Of a stretch of 64,000 nt of DNA, positions 53,614 through 63,112 are shown one piece after another. How positions within the stretch are numbered: the first letter of the stretch is position 1; each line of letters begins with the position of its first letter. Where the stretch lies: assembly GCA_944376205.1 (NCBI GenBank), contig CALWBV010000008.1, forward strand, positions 1 to 64,000, written 5' to 3'. The notes below the pieces were generated by a model. That model was not told the DNA's origin, made no database searches, and saw nothing but the letters and a program-made list of their open reading frames with translations. This DNA comes from an uncultured Christensenellaceae bacterium. GTDB taxonomy: Bacteria > Bacillota > Clostridia > Christensenellales > UBA3700. Position numbers and translations under genes: made by a program.

Positions 53614-55039
53614 AACTTTCACCTCCAAAATATTTATCCCATAGACTTTCTATACGTTTTGCAATATGGAACCCCAATAGAGGTGGAACGGCATTACCAA
53701 TAAGCTTATAAGCTTCCGAAGCCGATACAGAAATATTTTTATTTTTAAAAACAAATTCGTATGTATCAGGAAATGTTTGAATACGTGCGCATTCACGAAT
53801 TGTTAAACGTCTTTCTATATTACCATTTTTCAATTCTGCTTCATACATTCCACCATGTTCTATACTTAAGCGGCGAAATTCTATATTTCCATGATGTTCC
53901 GACCGAATAGTTGGTCCTATACTGTCCAATTTTATCTCTGTTTGTCCCTGACAATGTTTCCCCATATATTTTGCCCTTGAGTATTTCTGTTGCGATATAT
54001 CAAGAGTTTTGTCTGGCTCGCATAAACCGACAAAAGCTTTTCTTAATGTAACAGGTGGCAATAAATCATCTTTATTTGTATTATATGCATGCGTTACAAG
54101 GGGATATGGATCGTATTCTTGAGGAATCGTAGACATTGAAAGTGCTATAGTTGCACTAGGAGTCAAAGCTGATTTCTTAAACCCAAAAAAAATTACTCTT
54201 TCTCTTGATTGAGGAACACCATAATCAGCCGCATTTAATACTCTTGCTGGCACTACTATATATCCGTTACCTGCGATACTACTAAAATCATGCTCTATTA
54301 TATTTTTAACATCACCAAAATTTACAAGTCCTTTTACATTTTCTGCTATAAAAATCTTTGGTTGAGTAATGGAAATTACTTCGCGCATCCACATATATAA
54401 TTGTCCGCGACTTTCTATACTCGGCGTGCTATCATCAATAATTTTATTACCATTATGACTTTTATCAGATTTAAATCCTAATCTTTTTCCTGCAATTGAA
54501 AAATCTTGACAAGGAAACCCCCCAGTAACTACATCAACCTGTTCAGGAAACACTTTTATACCTTTTTCTTTATGTAATTTCACAAGATTGACAATACTAT
54601 CAACACTGTATATGGAATCGCTAATTCCTTTTCTGCCAAAATAATTTATCCAAGCTGCCCTTGCATATTCTCGTATATCATTTGCAAAAATAGTATGGAA
54701 TCTATTTTTTGGAAGCCTAACCCAATAATCATCAATTTTTTCTACATTCCATTTAGGATTTATAATTTTATTTACAGATGCAGCTAAAACTTCGAAATCT
54801 CCTTCAAATCCCAAATCCATACCGCCGCATCCTGAAAATAAAGAAAGCACATTTATACTAGATTTTCCGTTCTTATTTTCTATATATTTAGAGGAACAAG
54901 ATGTTTGAGATGCAACTGAAGGAATTAAGCAAATACCATTTTCTTTAAACGTCCCCTCAATACAACCTTGGTCACACAGAATTTGATTTTGACTAGATGT
55001 AATATCCCGCTTCTGTGCATCTCTTATAATTTCTCTCAT
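53600..55039 (-). CDS. DNA (cytosine-5)-methyltransferase of a type II R-M system
   Basis: 479 residues with the C5-MTase motifs in order: SAM site LSLFSGCGGMDLGF (about 66-79), motif IV GFPCQDFS with catalytic Cys177, ENVKGLVNF (motif VI), RERVIFFGF (motif VIII), then a variable target region and LTIRECARIQTFPDTYEF with LIGNAVPP (motifs IX-X). The first about 62 residues are an extra N-terminal segment not needed for the fold. It protects DNA against the endonuclease encoded by the overlapping downstream gene. Only a weak ribosome site precedes ATG 55039. The pair lies between two copies of the guaA 3' end. Confidence 0.95.
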   Translation of the reverse strand: MREIIRDAQKRDITSSQNQILCDQGCIEGTFKENGICLIPSVASQTSCSSKYIENKNGKSSINVLSLFSGCGGMDLGFEGDFEVLAASVNKIINPKWNVEKIDDYWVRLPKNRFHTIFANDIREYARAAWINYFGRKGISDSIYSVDSIVNLVKLHKEKGIKVFPEQVDVVTGGFPCQDFSIAGKRLGFKSDKSHNGNKIIDDSTPSIESRGQLYMWMREVISITQPKIFIAENVKGLVNFGDVKNIIEHDFSSIAGNGYIVVPARVLNAADYGVPQSRERVIFFGFKKSALTPSATIALSMSTIPQEYDPYPLVTHAYNTNKDDLLPPVTLRKAFVGLCEPDKTLDISQQKYSRAKYMGKHCQGQTEIKLDSIGPTIRSEHHGNIEFRRLSIEHGGMYEAELKNGNIERRLTIRECARIQTFPDTYEFVFKNKNISVSASEAYKLIGNAVPPLLGFHIAKRIESLWDKYFGGESYDCI

Positions 55040-55117
55040 AATATATCCTGTAGCACTTTATTTTCTAAAAAGTGTAAAATTATCTTCGTTAAAAAACTAT
55101 TTAATAGTTATAAATAA

Positions 55118-55180
55118 ATAAAAGGAAAGTTTATGTTTTAATATTTAAATATTTATATTTACTAAAACTTTCCCTTTATT
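55118..55180 (-). terminator. Long AT-rich hairpin between guaA and the R-M pair
   Basis: On the minus strand GGAAAGTTT and AACTTTCC arms are separated by an AT-rich loop of about 30 nt and followed by TTTTATTT. It would end the guaA transcript before the methyltransferase gene. Confidence is limited by the large loop. Confidence 0.45.
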
Positions 55181-55196
55181 AATCATTAACTATTTA

Positions 55197-55394
55197 CAAT
55201 AAATTTAAGATTATTCCCACTCGATTGTGCCTGTGGGCTTGGGAGTACAGTCGTAACATACTCTGTTGACGCCCTTGACTTCGGTGATTATTCTCTTGGT
55301 GATTTTGTCGAGAAGTGCCCAGTCGATATGCTCGATCGAAGCCGTCATTGCATCGATGGTATTTACGGCACGGATAACAACGGGCCACTCATAG
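55197..55394 (-). repeat. Direct repeat copy B (guaA 3' end)
   Basis: The functional copy of the 198-bp sequence also found at 52348-52545, covering the last codons of guaA plus 14 bp past the stop. The two copies are 2849 bp apart and differ at one base. Confidence 0.95.
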
Positions 55395-56488
55395 GAGCGT
55401 GCATTGTCCTTGACGCCTACAGACTTGGTATCGGGAATAAGCGTGAAGTACTGCCATACTTTGCCCTGCAAACCTGCCTTGGCAAATTCTTCTCTCAAGA
55501 TAGCGTCGCTTTCTCTTACTGCCTCGAGTCTGTCTCTGGTGATTGCTCCGAGACATCTTACGCCTAAGCCCGGACCGGGGAACGGCTGACGGTAAACCAT
55601 ATCGTCGGGAAGTCCGAGTGCCTTGCCGCATGCTCTTACTTCGTCTTTGAAGAGATATTTCAAAGGCTCTACGAGTTCAAACTTCAAATCGTCGGGAAGT
55701 CCGCCTACATTGTGGTGCGACTTGACGATCTTGTTGGTCTTGGTACCGCTTTCGACAATGTCGGGATAAATCGTACCCTGTGCGAGGAAGTCGATACCAT
55801 CGAGTTTTCTTGCTTCTTCTTCGAATACTCTTATAAATTCGGCACCGATGATCTTTCTCTTCTTTTCGGGATCCTCTACGCCTGCGAGCTTGTCCAAAAA
55901 TCTGTCTACGCTGTCGCTGTAGATGAGCGTTGCGCCGAGTTCTTCTCTGAATACTTTAACTACCTGTTCGGGTTCGCCCTTTCTCAAAAGTCCGTGGTTT
56001 ACGTGCACGCATACAAGCTGTTTGCCTATTGCTTTGATCAAAAGCGCTGCAACTACCGAGCTGTCAACACCGCCGGAAAGAGCAAGCAAAACTTTCTTAT
56101 TTCCGATCTGTTTTCTCAAAAGTTCAACTTGATCGTCGATAAAGTTTTGCATATTCCAGTTGGCTTCGCACTTGCAGACGTCAAATACAAATTTTTTGAG
56201 GTCTTTTTTGTCAAGCTTGGAGCACTTGGATGTAGCATGGTCTAATGCCACAACAGGCAATCCGCAAGCGTATACGTCATCGCTTGCATCTATTTTTACG
56301 CCGTCAACTATGTTATTGGGACCGCCGTTGAGTATTATACCCTTGAGATTGGGCATGGCTTTGAGAGTATCAGCCGAAATATCGTGGGGATAGATTTCGC
56401 TGTAAACGCCCATTGCTCTTATCTCTCTTGCGAGAGCGGAGTTCTCTTCGCTGCCGAGGTCCAAAATTGCTATCATGTTTTGTTTCAT
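55211..56488 (-). CDS. guaA: GMP synthase with degenerate glutaminase domain
   Basis: GuaA converts XMP to GMP using ATP and ammonia. The synthetase part is complete: PP-loop LSGGVDSS at 138-144, and GPGLGVRCLGAITRDR, then the dimerisation end GVNRVCYDCTPKPTGTIEWE. The N-terminal amidotransferase is only about 125 residues instead of about 200. It starts normally (ILDLGSEENSALAREIR, GIILNGGP) but VVALDHATSKC replaces the GICYGMQ nucleophile motif, and the HPE catalytic segment is missing altogether. The protein is 425 residues, against about 510 usually. It should therefore be unable to use glutamine by itself. Promoter at 56519-56547; AAGGAGAG before the ATG. Confidence 0.93.
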   Translation of the reverse strand: MKQNMIAILDLGSEENSALAREIRAMGVYSEIYPHDISADTLKAMPNLKGIILNGGPNNIVDGVKIDASDDVYACGLPVVALDHATSKCSKLDKKDLKKFVFDVCKCEANWNMQNFIDDQVELLRKQIGNKKVLLALSGGVDSSVVAALLIKAIGKQLVCVHVNHGLLRKGEPEQVVKVFREELGATLIYSDSVDRFLDKLAGVEDPEKKRKIIGAEFIRVFEEEARKLDGIDFLAQGTIYPDIVESGTKTNKIVKSHHNVGGLPDDLKFELVEPLKYLFKDEVRACGKALGLPDDMVYRQPFPGPGLGVRCLGAITRDRLEAVRESDAILREEFAKAGLQGKVWQYFTLIPDTKSVGVKDNARSYEWPVVIRAVNTIDAMTASIEHIDWALLDKITKRIITEVKGVNRVCYDCTPKPTGTIEWE

Positions 56489-56518
56489 ATTCTCTCTCCT
56501 TGGTTTTTATACAAATCA

Positions 56519-56547
56519 ATTTTACATTATTTGTCGCGATATGTCAA
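56519..56547 (-). promoter_or_regulatory. Promoter of guaA
   Basis: On the minus strand TTGACA (56547-56542), 17 bp, TAAAAT (56524-56519). No purine or PRPP riboswitch pattern is seen in the short leader. Confidence 0.82.
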
Positions 56548-56636
56548 ACCGTTGCCGTATATCCGCAACGATTTTTAGCTTATTAACTCAAAGAGTTAAA
56601 CGTTCTTATGTAATCTGTCTTTTATCTCTGTAGAGA

Positions 56637-58937
56637 TTATTCTTCACCCTCATGCAATTTTCTTTTTTCTTTTCTTGCGGCAAGCAATTTCTTCACGATG
56701 AAATACAATGCGACGCATGCTCCACCGATAAACACAATGCCGAGAGGAATGAAGATTGCCATTAGCGTTTCGGGCGTTACATAAAATCCGGTATAATCCG
56801 TAACGTTTGACTCCATGGTCGACAATACTTCGGGAAGCACGTAAGCACCGCTTCCGTCATTGTCTCCGTAATAAATTCTTATTACGTTTACGCTGAAAGA
56901 ATTTACCTGCGTTGTTACCGTGTTACCGTCTATTTCGCAATCGACTTGTTTAGGCAAAACGGTAGTCGAACCGATTTCGTTGCAAGCGCCCTTCTCTCCG
57001 GAGAAGTACTGCATTGAAGCCGCATTGAGGTTGCCGAATCCGTCGATATCGAGATTTACAGGCATGGACTTATTGTTGGAATTGACGATTTTGACATAGA
57101 TGACTTCTTCGTCTGTGTCAACTGTCGTAGACGTATATACGCCGTTTTTATCGAAATCGGTGTTGACGTAGTTTTTGCCGTAATTGTTTGAATAAAGCAT
57201 TTGAACGTAATAGCTAGGGGTAAGCACGATATTCTGCGAATCGAACCATATCATATTTACGTCCCAACACTGTGCGTTGACTTTTGCAAACGTAGGAGCA
57301 TAAGCCGCCATAACGACTATATCGCCGTTGCGCTCGACGCCTGTAAGATAACTTGCTTCTTCGACTGCCGCCCAGACATTGCTCTTTGTAGTCAGTTTGC
57401 CAAAGCCCCAACACGTTGCAGCATATTCGCCGATAAAAACTTTTGCGCCGTTTCTGTCATAACTGTCGTATCTGTCATTGTTTCTGAAAAGAGTGTTGTT
57501 GCCCGTGTAATAATGTTCGTCAACTACCGTATCGGGGTATCTGTCGTTGATAAGCTCCCACGACTCGTCGATTCTCTCACCCTCGAATTCGTAAGAAGCC
57601 GAAGATATTATTGTTATATCGGGACATTCTCTTTTGATTACCTGATATATTGCGTCAAAGTTGCGCCAATAGAGTTCGCCCCAATTCTCGTTGCCGAGTC
57701 CTATGTATTGCAGATTGAAAGACTCGGGATGACCGTTTTGCGCTCTCTTTGCTCCCCAATAAGTAGAGGTATCGCCGTTTGCGTATTCCACGAGGTCGAG
57801 AATATCCTGCACATACGCATTGAATTCGTCCGTACCGGGTCTCAACGCAACCGTATCGAGATATGCCTGCCACTGAGCAAAAGTCATCTTGCCTTTTTTA
57901 TATTTCTCTGCCGTTTCGTTGTAATTAGCTTCAAACTGACATATCATACCGACATTGAGTATCGGCAAAGGCTTTGCGCCGAGATCGTCACACAACTGAA
58001 AATATTCATGATAACCTAGCGCAAAAGTATTATTGTAAGCTTTTCCGTTTTCGTTGTCGTTCCATATGTTTGAAGTCTGTTCTCTCTCTTCCAAGGGTCC
58101 TATCGTATTTTTCCAACTAAAGAGATTATCGAGGTCATCGCCTTCTGCCAGACAACCTCCGGGGAAACGTATAAAAGAAGGCGAAAGATCTTCAAGCGCC
58201 TGAACCATATCGCTTCGGAGCGTCACGTACTTCCACTCGTCATTTCCGTATCCGTAACTGTCTTCAGGAATAAGCGTTACAAAATCAATACTGAAATTTC
58301 CCTTGCCGTCGACTTCAAAAATCAATCCGCCGTCTTCTGTCGACGCCGATGTCAGCACGAGTTGAGTTTTGATCCATTCGCTTGAATTCGCAGGCAGAGA
58401 TATTTCCTCTCTTGCGCTATTACCGTCAGACAAAAGTCCCACGCTTATTTTTCCTTCGAAGTCAATGTTTTTTATATAGAAAGTCAAATCGTATTTTACG
58501 TCTTTTTTGAATCCCATATCGGGAGTTGACATCTTTTGTTCGTTGTAGTCTTCAGTAAGATAATCGTAATATTCCAAAAAGCCCAGATTGACTATGCTTC
58601 CCTTTCCTTCCGCATGGACGTTGAGATAGCGGGTATTTTTATCGTTAAGACCTTCGTCTTGACCTACGTTTGCAGAAAGATTATCTATTTTCCAGTTTGC
58701 CAAAGGCAAATCCTCATATTCAAAGCTGTCATTAGCGACAAGATTCGATACGAGTCCTCCGTCGCCCGCATAAGAAATATCTTCAAGAAAAAGTCCGTAC
58801 ATGTCCTGTGAAATTTCTATGCCGATATCTTTTTGAGACACTTTGAATGCTATCGTATTCGCACTATCGCACGCACATAAAGCTATCGAAAAACACATCA
58901 GTATCAACAATGACATAACTATACAAATTCTTTTCAT
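56637..58937 (-). CDS. GH51-type alpha-L-arabinofuranosidase lipoprotein
   Basis: 766 residues. The signal peptide ends in LCAC (lipidated Cys23). An N-terminal strand domain and a carbohydrate-binding-like region (about 70-225) precede the catalytic (beta/alpha)8 barrel with RFPGGCLAEG (257-266), acid/base Glu417 in GLGNENWG and nucleophile Glu504 in FIGEY, both typical of GH51. A C-terminal strand domain follows. The end (about 730-757) is a membrane helix with a basic tail, so the protein may be held at both ends. It should release arabinose from plant polysaccharide outside the cell. A promoter lies at 58971-58999. Confidence 0.92.
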   Translation of the reverse strand: MKRICIVMSLLILMCFSIALCACDSANTIAFKVSQKDIGIEISQDMYGLFLEDISYAGDGGLVSNLVANDSFEYEDLPLANWKIDNLSANVGQDEGLNDKNTRYLNVHAEGKGSIVNLGFLEYYDYLTEDYNEQKMSTPDMGFKKDVKYDLTFYIKNIDFEGKISVGLLSDGNSAREEISLPANSSEWIKTQLVLTSASTEDGGLIFEVDGKGNFSIDFVTLIPEDSYGYGNDEWKYVTLRSDMVQALEDLSPSFIRFPGGCLAEGDDLDNLFSWKNTIGPLEEREQTSNIWNDNENGKAYNNTFALGYHEYFQLCDDLGAKPLPILNVGMICQFEANYNETAEKYKKGKMTFAQWQAYLDTVALRPGTDEFNAYVQDILDLVEYANGDTSTYWGAKRAQNGHPESFNLQYIGLGNENWGELYWRNFDAIYQVIKRECPDITIISSASYEFEGERIDESWELINDRYPDTVVDEHYYTGNNTLFRNNDRYDSYDRNGAKVFIGEYAATCWGFGKLTTKSNVWAAVEEASYLTGVERNGDIVVMAAYAPTFAKVNAQCWDVNMIWFDSQNIVLTPSYYVQMLYSNNYGKNYVNTDFDKNGVYTSTTVDTDEEVIYVKIVNSNNKSMPVNLDIDGFGNLNAASMQYFSGEKGACNEIGSTTVLPKQVDCEIDGNTVTTQVNSFSVNVIRIYYGDNDGSGAYVLPEVLSTMESNVTDYTGFYVTPETLMAIFIPLGIVFIGGACVALYFIVKKLLAARKEKRKLHEGEE

Positions 58938-58970
58938 ACATACCTCGTATCATTCTTATTTTGCATAGAT

Positions 58971-58999
58971 ATTATATCATTATAATATATTTGTGTCAA
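58971..58999 (-). promoter_or_regulatory. Promoter of the GH51 gene
   Basis: On the minus strand TTGACA (58999-58994), 17 bp, TATAAT (58976-58971), about 35 bp before the start. Confidence 0.85.
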
Positions 59000-59150
59000 T
59001 TTAGCTTTTGACATCATACCGCACATTTTTTACGATACGCAATCCTTAAACACATCGTTTTTTGATTCCGTTTGCTCCTAGGACGACAGCCATAAGACAA
59101 AGCACGCAAAAGATATGTATCAATAAAATCCTTCAATTGCATATCAAACG

Positions 59151-59178
59151 AAAAAAGACCTTTTTCAAGGTCTTTTTT
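59151..59178 (-). terminator. Terminator of the GLUG/FN3 lipoprotein gene
   Basis: AAAAAAGACCTT and AAGGTCTTTTTT pair around a short loop, with T-run on the minus strand, 28 bp after the stop at 59206. Confidence 0.88.
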
Positions 59179-59205
59179 GTTTAATCATATCGTTTTCAGA
59201 AGCTG

Positions 59206-62200
59206 TTATCTTACTGTTCCGTAGATATACTTGACTGCCGTTTCGTTGGAAAGTGCAACTACGACTCTGCTTCCCTTTGTATTATTGCCGAAGATGTTAT
59301 CTCCCACACCTTCGAGTTCGGTTACCTGTGAATCCGTGCCGACGAAAATACCTTTAGCCACAACGTCGTCAGTACCGGGCAGCATACTTACAGTGTATTC
59401 CTTGGTATAAATCAGTCCGTTGATAAGAGGATTACGGAAGCCGTGTCCGCTTACCAAAGTCATTTGCGCATTACCGTCGGGGTAAAGAACTCCGACAATG
59501 GATTCGAGCTGTTCGCTGGACTTGAAGATATCGGTATATTCGTCTTTTGCCCAGGTGTCCGTCGAATAGCTTACACACTTATCTATCGAGCCGTTGCTCA
59601 ATCCTGCAAAAGCGCCGTTATATGCACCGCCGACTGTAGTATTGCCGGTCGCATAACAACTCGTGATTTTACCTTCGTTGAGACCTACGAAACCGCCTGC
59701 GTATTGACTTGCAGATGCTTTGCCCGTGGAGTAACAATCCGTGATAGCACCCGTATTATATGCTACAAATCCGCCTGCATAACCGTTGTTTCCGTTTGCT
59801 ACGACTGACTTGTATACATTATTGAGAGTAAACTCGCCTGCATAAGATCTTGTAATCGTTGAACTGTTTACGGCCACGAGTCCGCCTGCGTACACGCCTT
59901 CTAGAGCTTCGCCGTTTACTGTAATATTGCCGATGCTTTCACAGCCGCTTACAAGCGCAACCGTTCCGTCGCTGGCTTTGGTCTCGTTGATTACGGCAAG
60001 TCCCGCTCCGTAAAGCTTCGTTACGCCGTCGAGCATATACTCACCTATATTACATTCTATATCTCCGTAGAAGCCGCAATTGAGCAATCTTGCAAAACTG
60101 TCTGCGCTCATGCTGATATTGTTGTATGCAACGCCTGCTACGTTTCTACCCTTGAGAGTAGCGTACACTTGAGCATTTGATATGGAATTGTAGTTGTTGA
60201 ATACAAGTCCTGCGATATTTGCGCTGTCGACATCTATCGAATCGCTCTGCATTACCACTCTTGAAATCGAACCGTAATTGTTCAAAGCCAAAGGTGCGAT
60301 ATAAATATTCTTTACTTCTTCGGCAAGCTTCTCGAGGTCGATTTCCTGCAAAGACATTCCCACAAAGAAAACTCTGTTGAGAGAAGCTCCTGCTTTGATG
60401 TCGCCGAAAAGCGAATAGTTGAGAGTGTCTGCCGAATCGTTTACTTCTACAACGCCGTTTTCTGTAAGTCTCTTGTTGGTGATGACCATATTTGCAACAG
60501 TGTGGTCGTTACCTTCGATTTTGCCGTAGAAATCCTTGATATTGACAACGGCATAGCCACCGAAATCTATATTTCCTTCAATACTGTAAGTATCGGTGTT
60601 TGAAGGATTTGCGAAGTTGTTGATCACCATGTAAGCATATTCGCCTGCGTTGGTGATTACCCAATATCCGAATGCGTTTTTATCGGGAATCATATAGCTG
60701 AGGTATTGAGCGTCTGCAAAAACGTCGTTACCGTATTCGAATTTAACGCCCGAATTGCCTGTTGCTATGGATATATCGTAAAGTTTTCCGTAATAATCGG
60801 GATCGCTGATAAGCGGAGTATATGTCGTAACCGTTTCGCTTCCCCCACCCGTAGTAACTTCCTGAATAAAGATACTGTCGAGAGAAAGTTCGAATACGTG
60901 ATTCAATACATTGCCTTCTTCGTCATATTCAACGTATTTTTTGATCTCGAGTCCGTCTTCGGTTTCGAAATAATAAAGTTGTTTGCCGTCTGCGCCGTAA
61001 ACTTCCTGTTCTTCGCCCTTATCCTGAACTGCGAGAGAACCGTCTTCGAGATTGTATTCGCAAGGCATCAAAACGTAATTCTTACCTTCTTCCGCATCTG
61101 CTTTATATACAATGTCTACGCTTGCGGAAGGCACGAAATCTTCATATTTTACAGCGTTTCCGTCCTCGTCATAGACTGTAAAATCTGCTCCGTCTCTTTG
61201 CACTTTAAGCACGCCGTCCATATTGTAAACAAGCATGGTTGCGCCGACTTCGGGAGTTACGCTATCTGCGCCTGCATAATTGTAGACGTCATACAAATCG
61301 CCGACTACATAGGTAATTTCGTTGGAAATCGTCTTGCTTGTCAAAGAGCTGTCAAGTTGAGTCTCGCCGTTTGCAAGCAAAGCTTTCAGGCTTACATTGA
61401 AATTGTTAGCAAGCGAACTAGCTGCGATCTTCCAGGAAAGCGTTGCTTTTCCTTCAGCCGAATAGGAAAGCTGAATATCCTCGGGATCGATGCCTTCGAG
61501 TTTTGTAACTTTGAACTCTTCGCTTTTTTCCGTAAAGTCACTGGACTTAAAGACTTCGCTGTTGTCCTTATTGATAGCCTGAATAGTAAAATAATAGTCT
61601 CCGACCTGATCGAAAGTAAACTTACTTCTCTGATAGCTTGTACCGGTAGTAGTTGCGTCAACATAAGTTCCGTCAGGTTTTGTCATTCTCAAAACATAAG
61701 ACGTCGCATTTTCGATTTTGTTCCAACGCAACATCGTAGTCATTGTGCTGAATACAGGAGTTTCGAGCACAACAGAATTGATATAGGTTGCCGAAGCGGT
61801 TGCCGAAACATCGTATTGAGGAAGCGCCTCATCGGGTTTTGCGACTACCGTAACCGTATATTTGTCATAAGCGGCATAGATATTTTTACCGTCCTCGCCG
61901 TTCTTTTCAAAAACATAATAAGTGTCTTGAGTCTCTACGCTGTCGACAAGCTGATTTTTGCCGTTATACACTTTTACTTCGTAAACATTGCAATTTTCTA
62001 TCGCCTGCCAGCTGGCTTTTTTTGTCTCCTCGTCAATGACTACAACAGGAGTATCGAGAGCATTGCCCTTGCGGTAAACAAAAACGTCACTCTTGTCGCT
62101 GGTGCCGTATTTCTCTCCGTCTCCGTAAGCTCTTACGGTAATATCAAAGTTGCCGTATCCGCTGACTATTTCTGCGAGGTTGTATGTCGTATTAGTAGTC

Positions 62201-62409
62201 GTGCCTTTCTCCTCTCCGTTGACTCCGATAAAGTATTCTTGAGCATTGTCAACACTGTCCCAACTCAACGTACTACCATTCACCGCCAGATTTGAAGGCT
62301 TATCGAGTTTGATCAGTCCGTCAGCGTCGCGTTCCTGACACGCAACAGTCGTCACCATCAACATCACAAGTAGTACGACTAATACGGTAATACCTATTCT
62401 TCTTCTCAT
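59206..62409 (-). CDS. Large lipoprotein with FN3-like and GLUG repeat domains
   Basis: 1067 residues. The signal peptide ends in TVAC (Cys24). The first about 330 residues hold three FN3-like domains (phrases such as LSWDSVDNAQEYFIGVNG, ASWQAIENCNVYEVKVYNG and LRWNKIENATSYVLRMT). The middle is a strand-rich region. The last third is a beta-helix with GLUG motifs, seen as repeated (Y)AGGFVAYNTGAITDCYSTG and YAGGFVGLNEGKITSCYATG. GLUG proteins are adhesins or peptidase-like surface proteins. A promoter lies at 62443-62471; AAGGAG precedes the ATG. Confidence 0.88.
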   Translation of the reverse strand: MRRRIGITVLVVLLVMLMVTTVACQERDADGLIKLDKPSNLAVNGSTLSWDSVDNAQEYFIGVNGEEKGTTTNTTYNLAEIVSGYGNFDITVRAYGDGEKYGTSDKSDVFVYRKGNALDTPVVVIDEETKKASWQAIENCNVYEVKVYNGKNQLVDSVETQDTYYVFEKNGEDGKNIYAAYDKYTVTVVAKPDEALPQYDVSATASATYINSVVLETPVFSTMTTMLRWNKIENATSYVLRMTKPDGTYVDATTTGTSYQRSKFTFDQVGDYYFTIQAINKDNSEVFKSSDFTEKSEEFKVTKLEGIDPEDIQLSYSAEGKATLSWKIAASSLANNFNVSLKALLANGETQLDSSLTSKTISNEITYVVGDLYDVYNYAGADSVTPEVGATMLVYNMDGVLKVQRDGADFTVYDEDGNAVKYEDFVPSASVDIVYKADAEEGKNYVLMPCEYNLEDGSLAVQDKGEEQEVYGADGKQLYYFETEDGLEIKKYVEYDEEGNVLNHVFELSLDSIFIQEVTTGGGSETVTTYTPLISDPDYYGKLYDISIATGNSGVKFEYGNDVFADAQYLSYMIPDKNAFGYWVITNAGEYAYMVINNFANPSNTDTYSIEGNIDFGGYAVVNIKDFYGKIEGNDHTVANMVITNKRLTENGVVEVNDSADTLNYSLFGDIKAGASLNRVFFVGMSLQEIDLEKLAEEVKNIYIAPLALNNYGSISRVVMQSDSIDVDSANIAGLVFNNYNSISNAQVYATLKGRNVAGVAYNNISMSADSFARLLNCGFYGDIECNIGEYMLDGVTKLYGAGLAVINETKASDGTVALVSGCESIGNITVNGEALEGVYAGGLVAVNSSTITRSYAGEFTLNNVYKSVVANGNNGYAGGFVAYNTGAITDCYSTGKASASQYAGGFVGLNEGKITSCYATGNTTVGGAYNGAFAGLSNGSIDKCVSYSTDTWAKDEYTDIFKSSEQLESIVGVLYPDGNAQMTLVSGHGFRNPLINGLIYTKEYTVSMLPGTDDVVAKGIFVGTDSQVTELEGVGDNIFGNNTKGSRVVVALSNETAVKYIYGTVR

Positions 62410-62442
62410 AAAAACTCCTTTTGTATCATAATGTACTGATAT

Positions 62443-62471
62443 ATTATATCAAATGGGGTGGACAATTTCAA
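62443..62471 (-). promoter_or_regulatory. Promoter of the GLUG/FN3 lipoprotein gene
   Basis: On the minus strand TTGAAA (62471-62466), 17 bp, TATAAT (62448-62443), about 35 bp before the start codon. Confidence 0.8.
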
Positions 62472-62889
62472 GCCATTTTACACTATTAATATAATTATTA
62501 TGCGGGAAATGTTAGGATTTATTTATTCTATGGTATATTAGCATCATTGCTTATAGACATATAAATATCGGTACAAACTCTTATTGACTGCTACAAGATG
62601 GCATTACTCCCCTTAACTAAAAAAGCCTCTCTCTTAAAAGATATAAAATTATATGGACAAAACGGCATATATGCGATAACTCATATTTATTCACTCGGAA
62701 AATATTTTTTAATTATCAAATATCAAAAATACCGTTCGTCCCAATAAATCAAATTAAATAGCTAATTTTTTATTGATTTTAATTCACCTTTTGCTTCATC
62801 TTGTTGATTTATGCACAAATTTATAAAAATAATCGAGTTTTTTCATTTAGCTATTGAATTTGTAAATTTTTTATGATATATTATTGATG
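62472..62889. other. AT-rich intergenic region, nothing clear
   Basis: About 420 bp between the divergent lipoprotein and HTH genes. It is very AT-rich. A plus-strand promoter for the HTH gene should lie near 62850-62880 (GTAAATTTTTTATGATATA), but the -35 is poor. No repeat or RNA structure stands out. Confidence 0.5.
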
Positions 62890-62902
62890 AGGGGTGAATA
62901 AT

Positions 62903-63112
62903 ATGGATTTTTGTACAAATATGAGAAGATTGAGAAAAGCAAAACATATATCTCAATCCGTAATCGCAGAAAAACTCAACGTATCTCAACGTACCATTTC
63001 CCATTATGAAAACGGTACATGTCAACCCAGCATCGAAGGACTTATCAAACTTTCCGATATGCTGGAAGTGTCTATCGACGAATTGGTCGGACACGTAGTT
63101 GAGCCTAAATAA
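62903..63112 (+). CDS. Small Cro/C1-type HTH regulator
   Basis: A 69-residue protein that is one HTH domain: MRRLRKAKHISQSVIAEKLNVSQRTISHYENGTCQPSIEGLIKLSDMLEVSIDELVG spans it. The start is ATG 62903, with AGGGGTG 6 bp upstream; the GTG at 62894 lies inside that site. It precedes a GH3 glycosidase gene on the same strand, 450 bp away. A separate promoter and a terminator-like hairpin lie between, so any control of it is a guess. Confidence 0.88.
   Translation: MDFCTNMRRLRKAKHISQSVIAEKLNVSQRTISHYENGTCQPSIEGLIKLSDMLEVSIDELVGHVVEPK

Noticed and set aside
56489..56636. A purine or PRPP riboswitch before guaA
   Set aside because: The leader after the -10 is only about 30 nt and lacks any aptamer core; the CGTTGC/GCAACG hairpin lies upstream of the promoter.
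60706..62295. Long open frame on the plus strand (529 codons)
   Set aside because: It lies wholly antisense to the FN3/GLUG lipoprotein gene, has no ribosome site and shows no family motif; such frames arise from the coding bias of the real gene.
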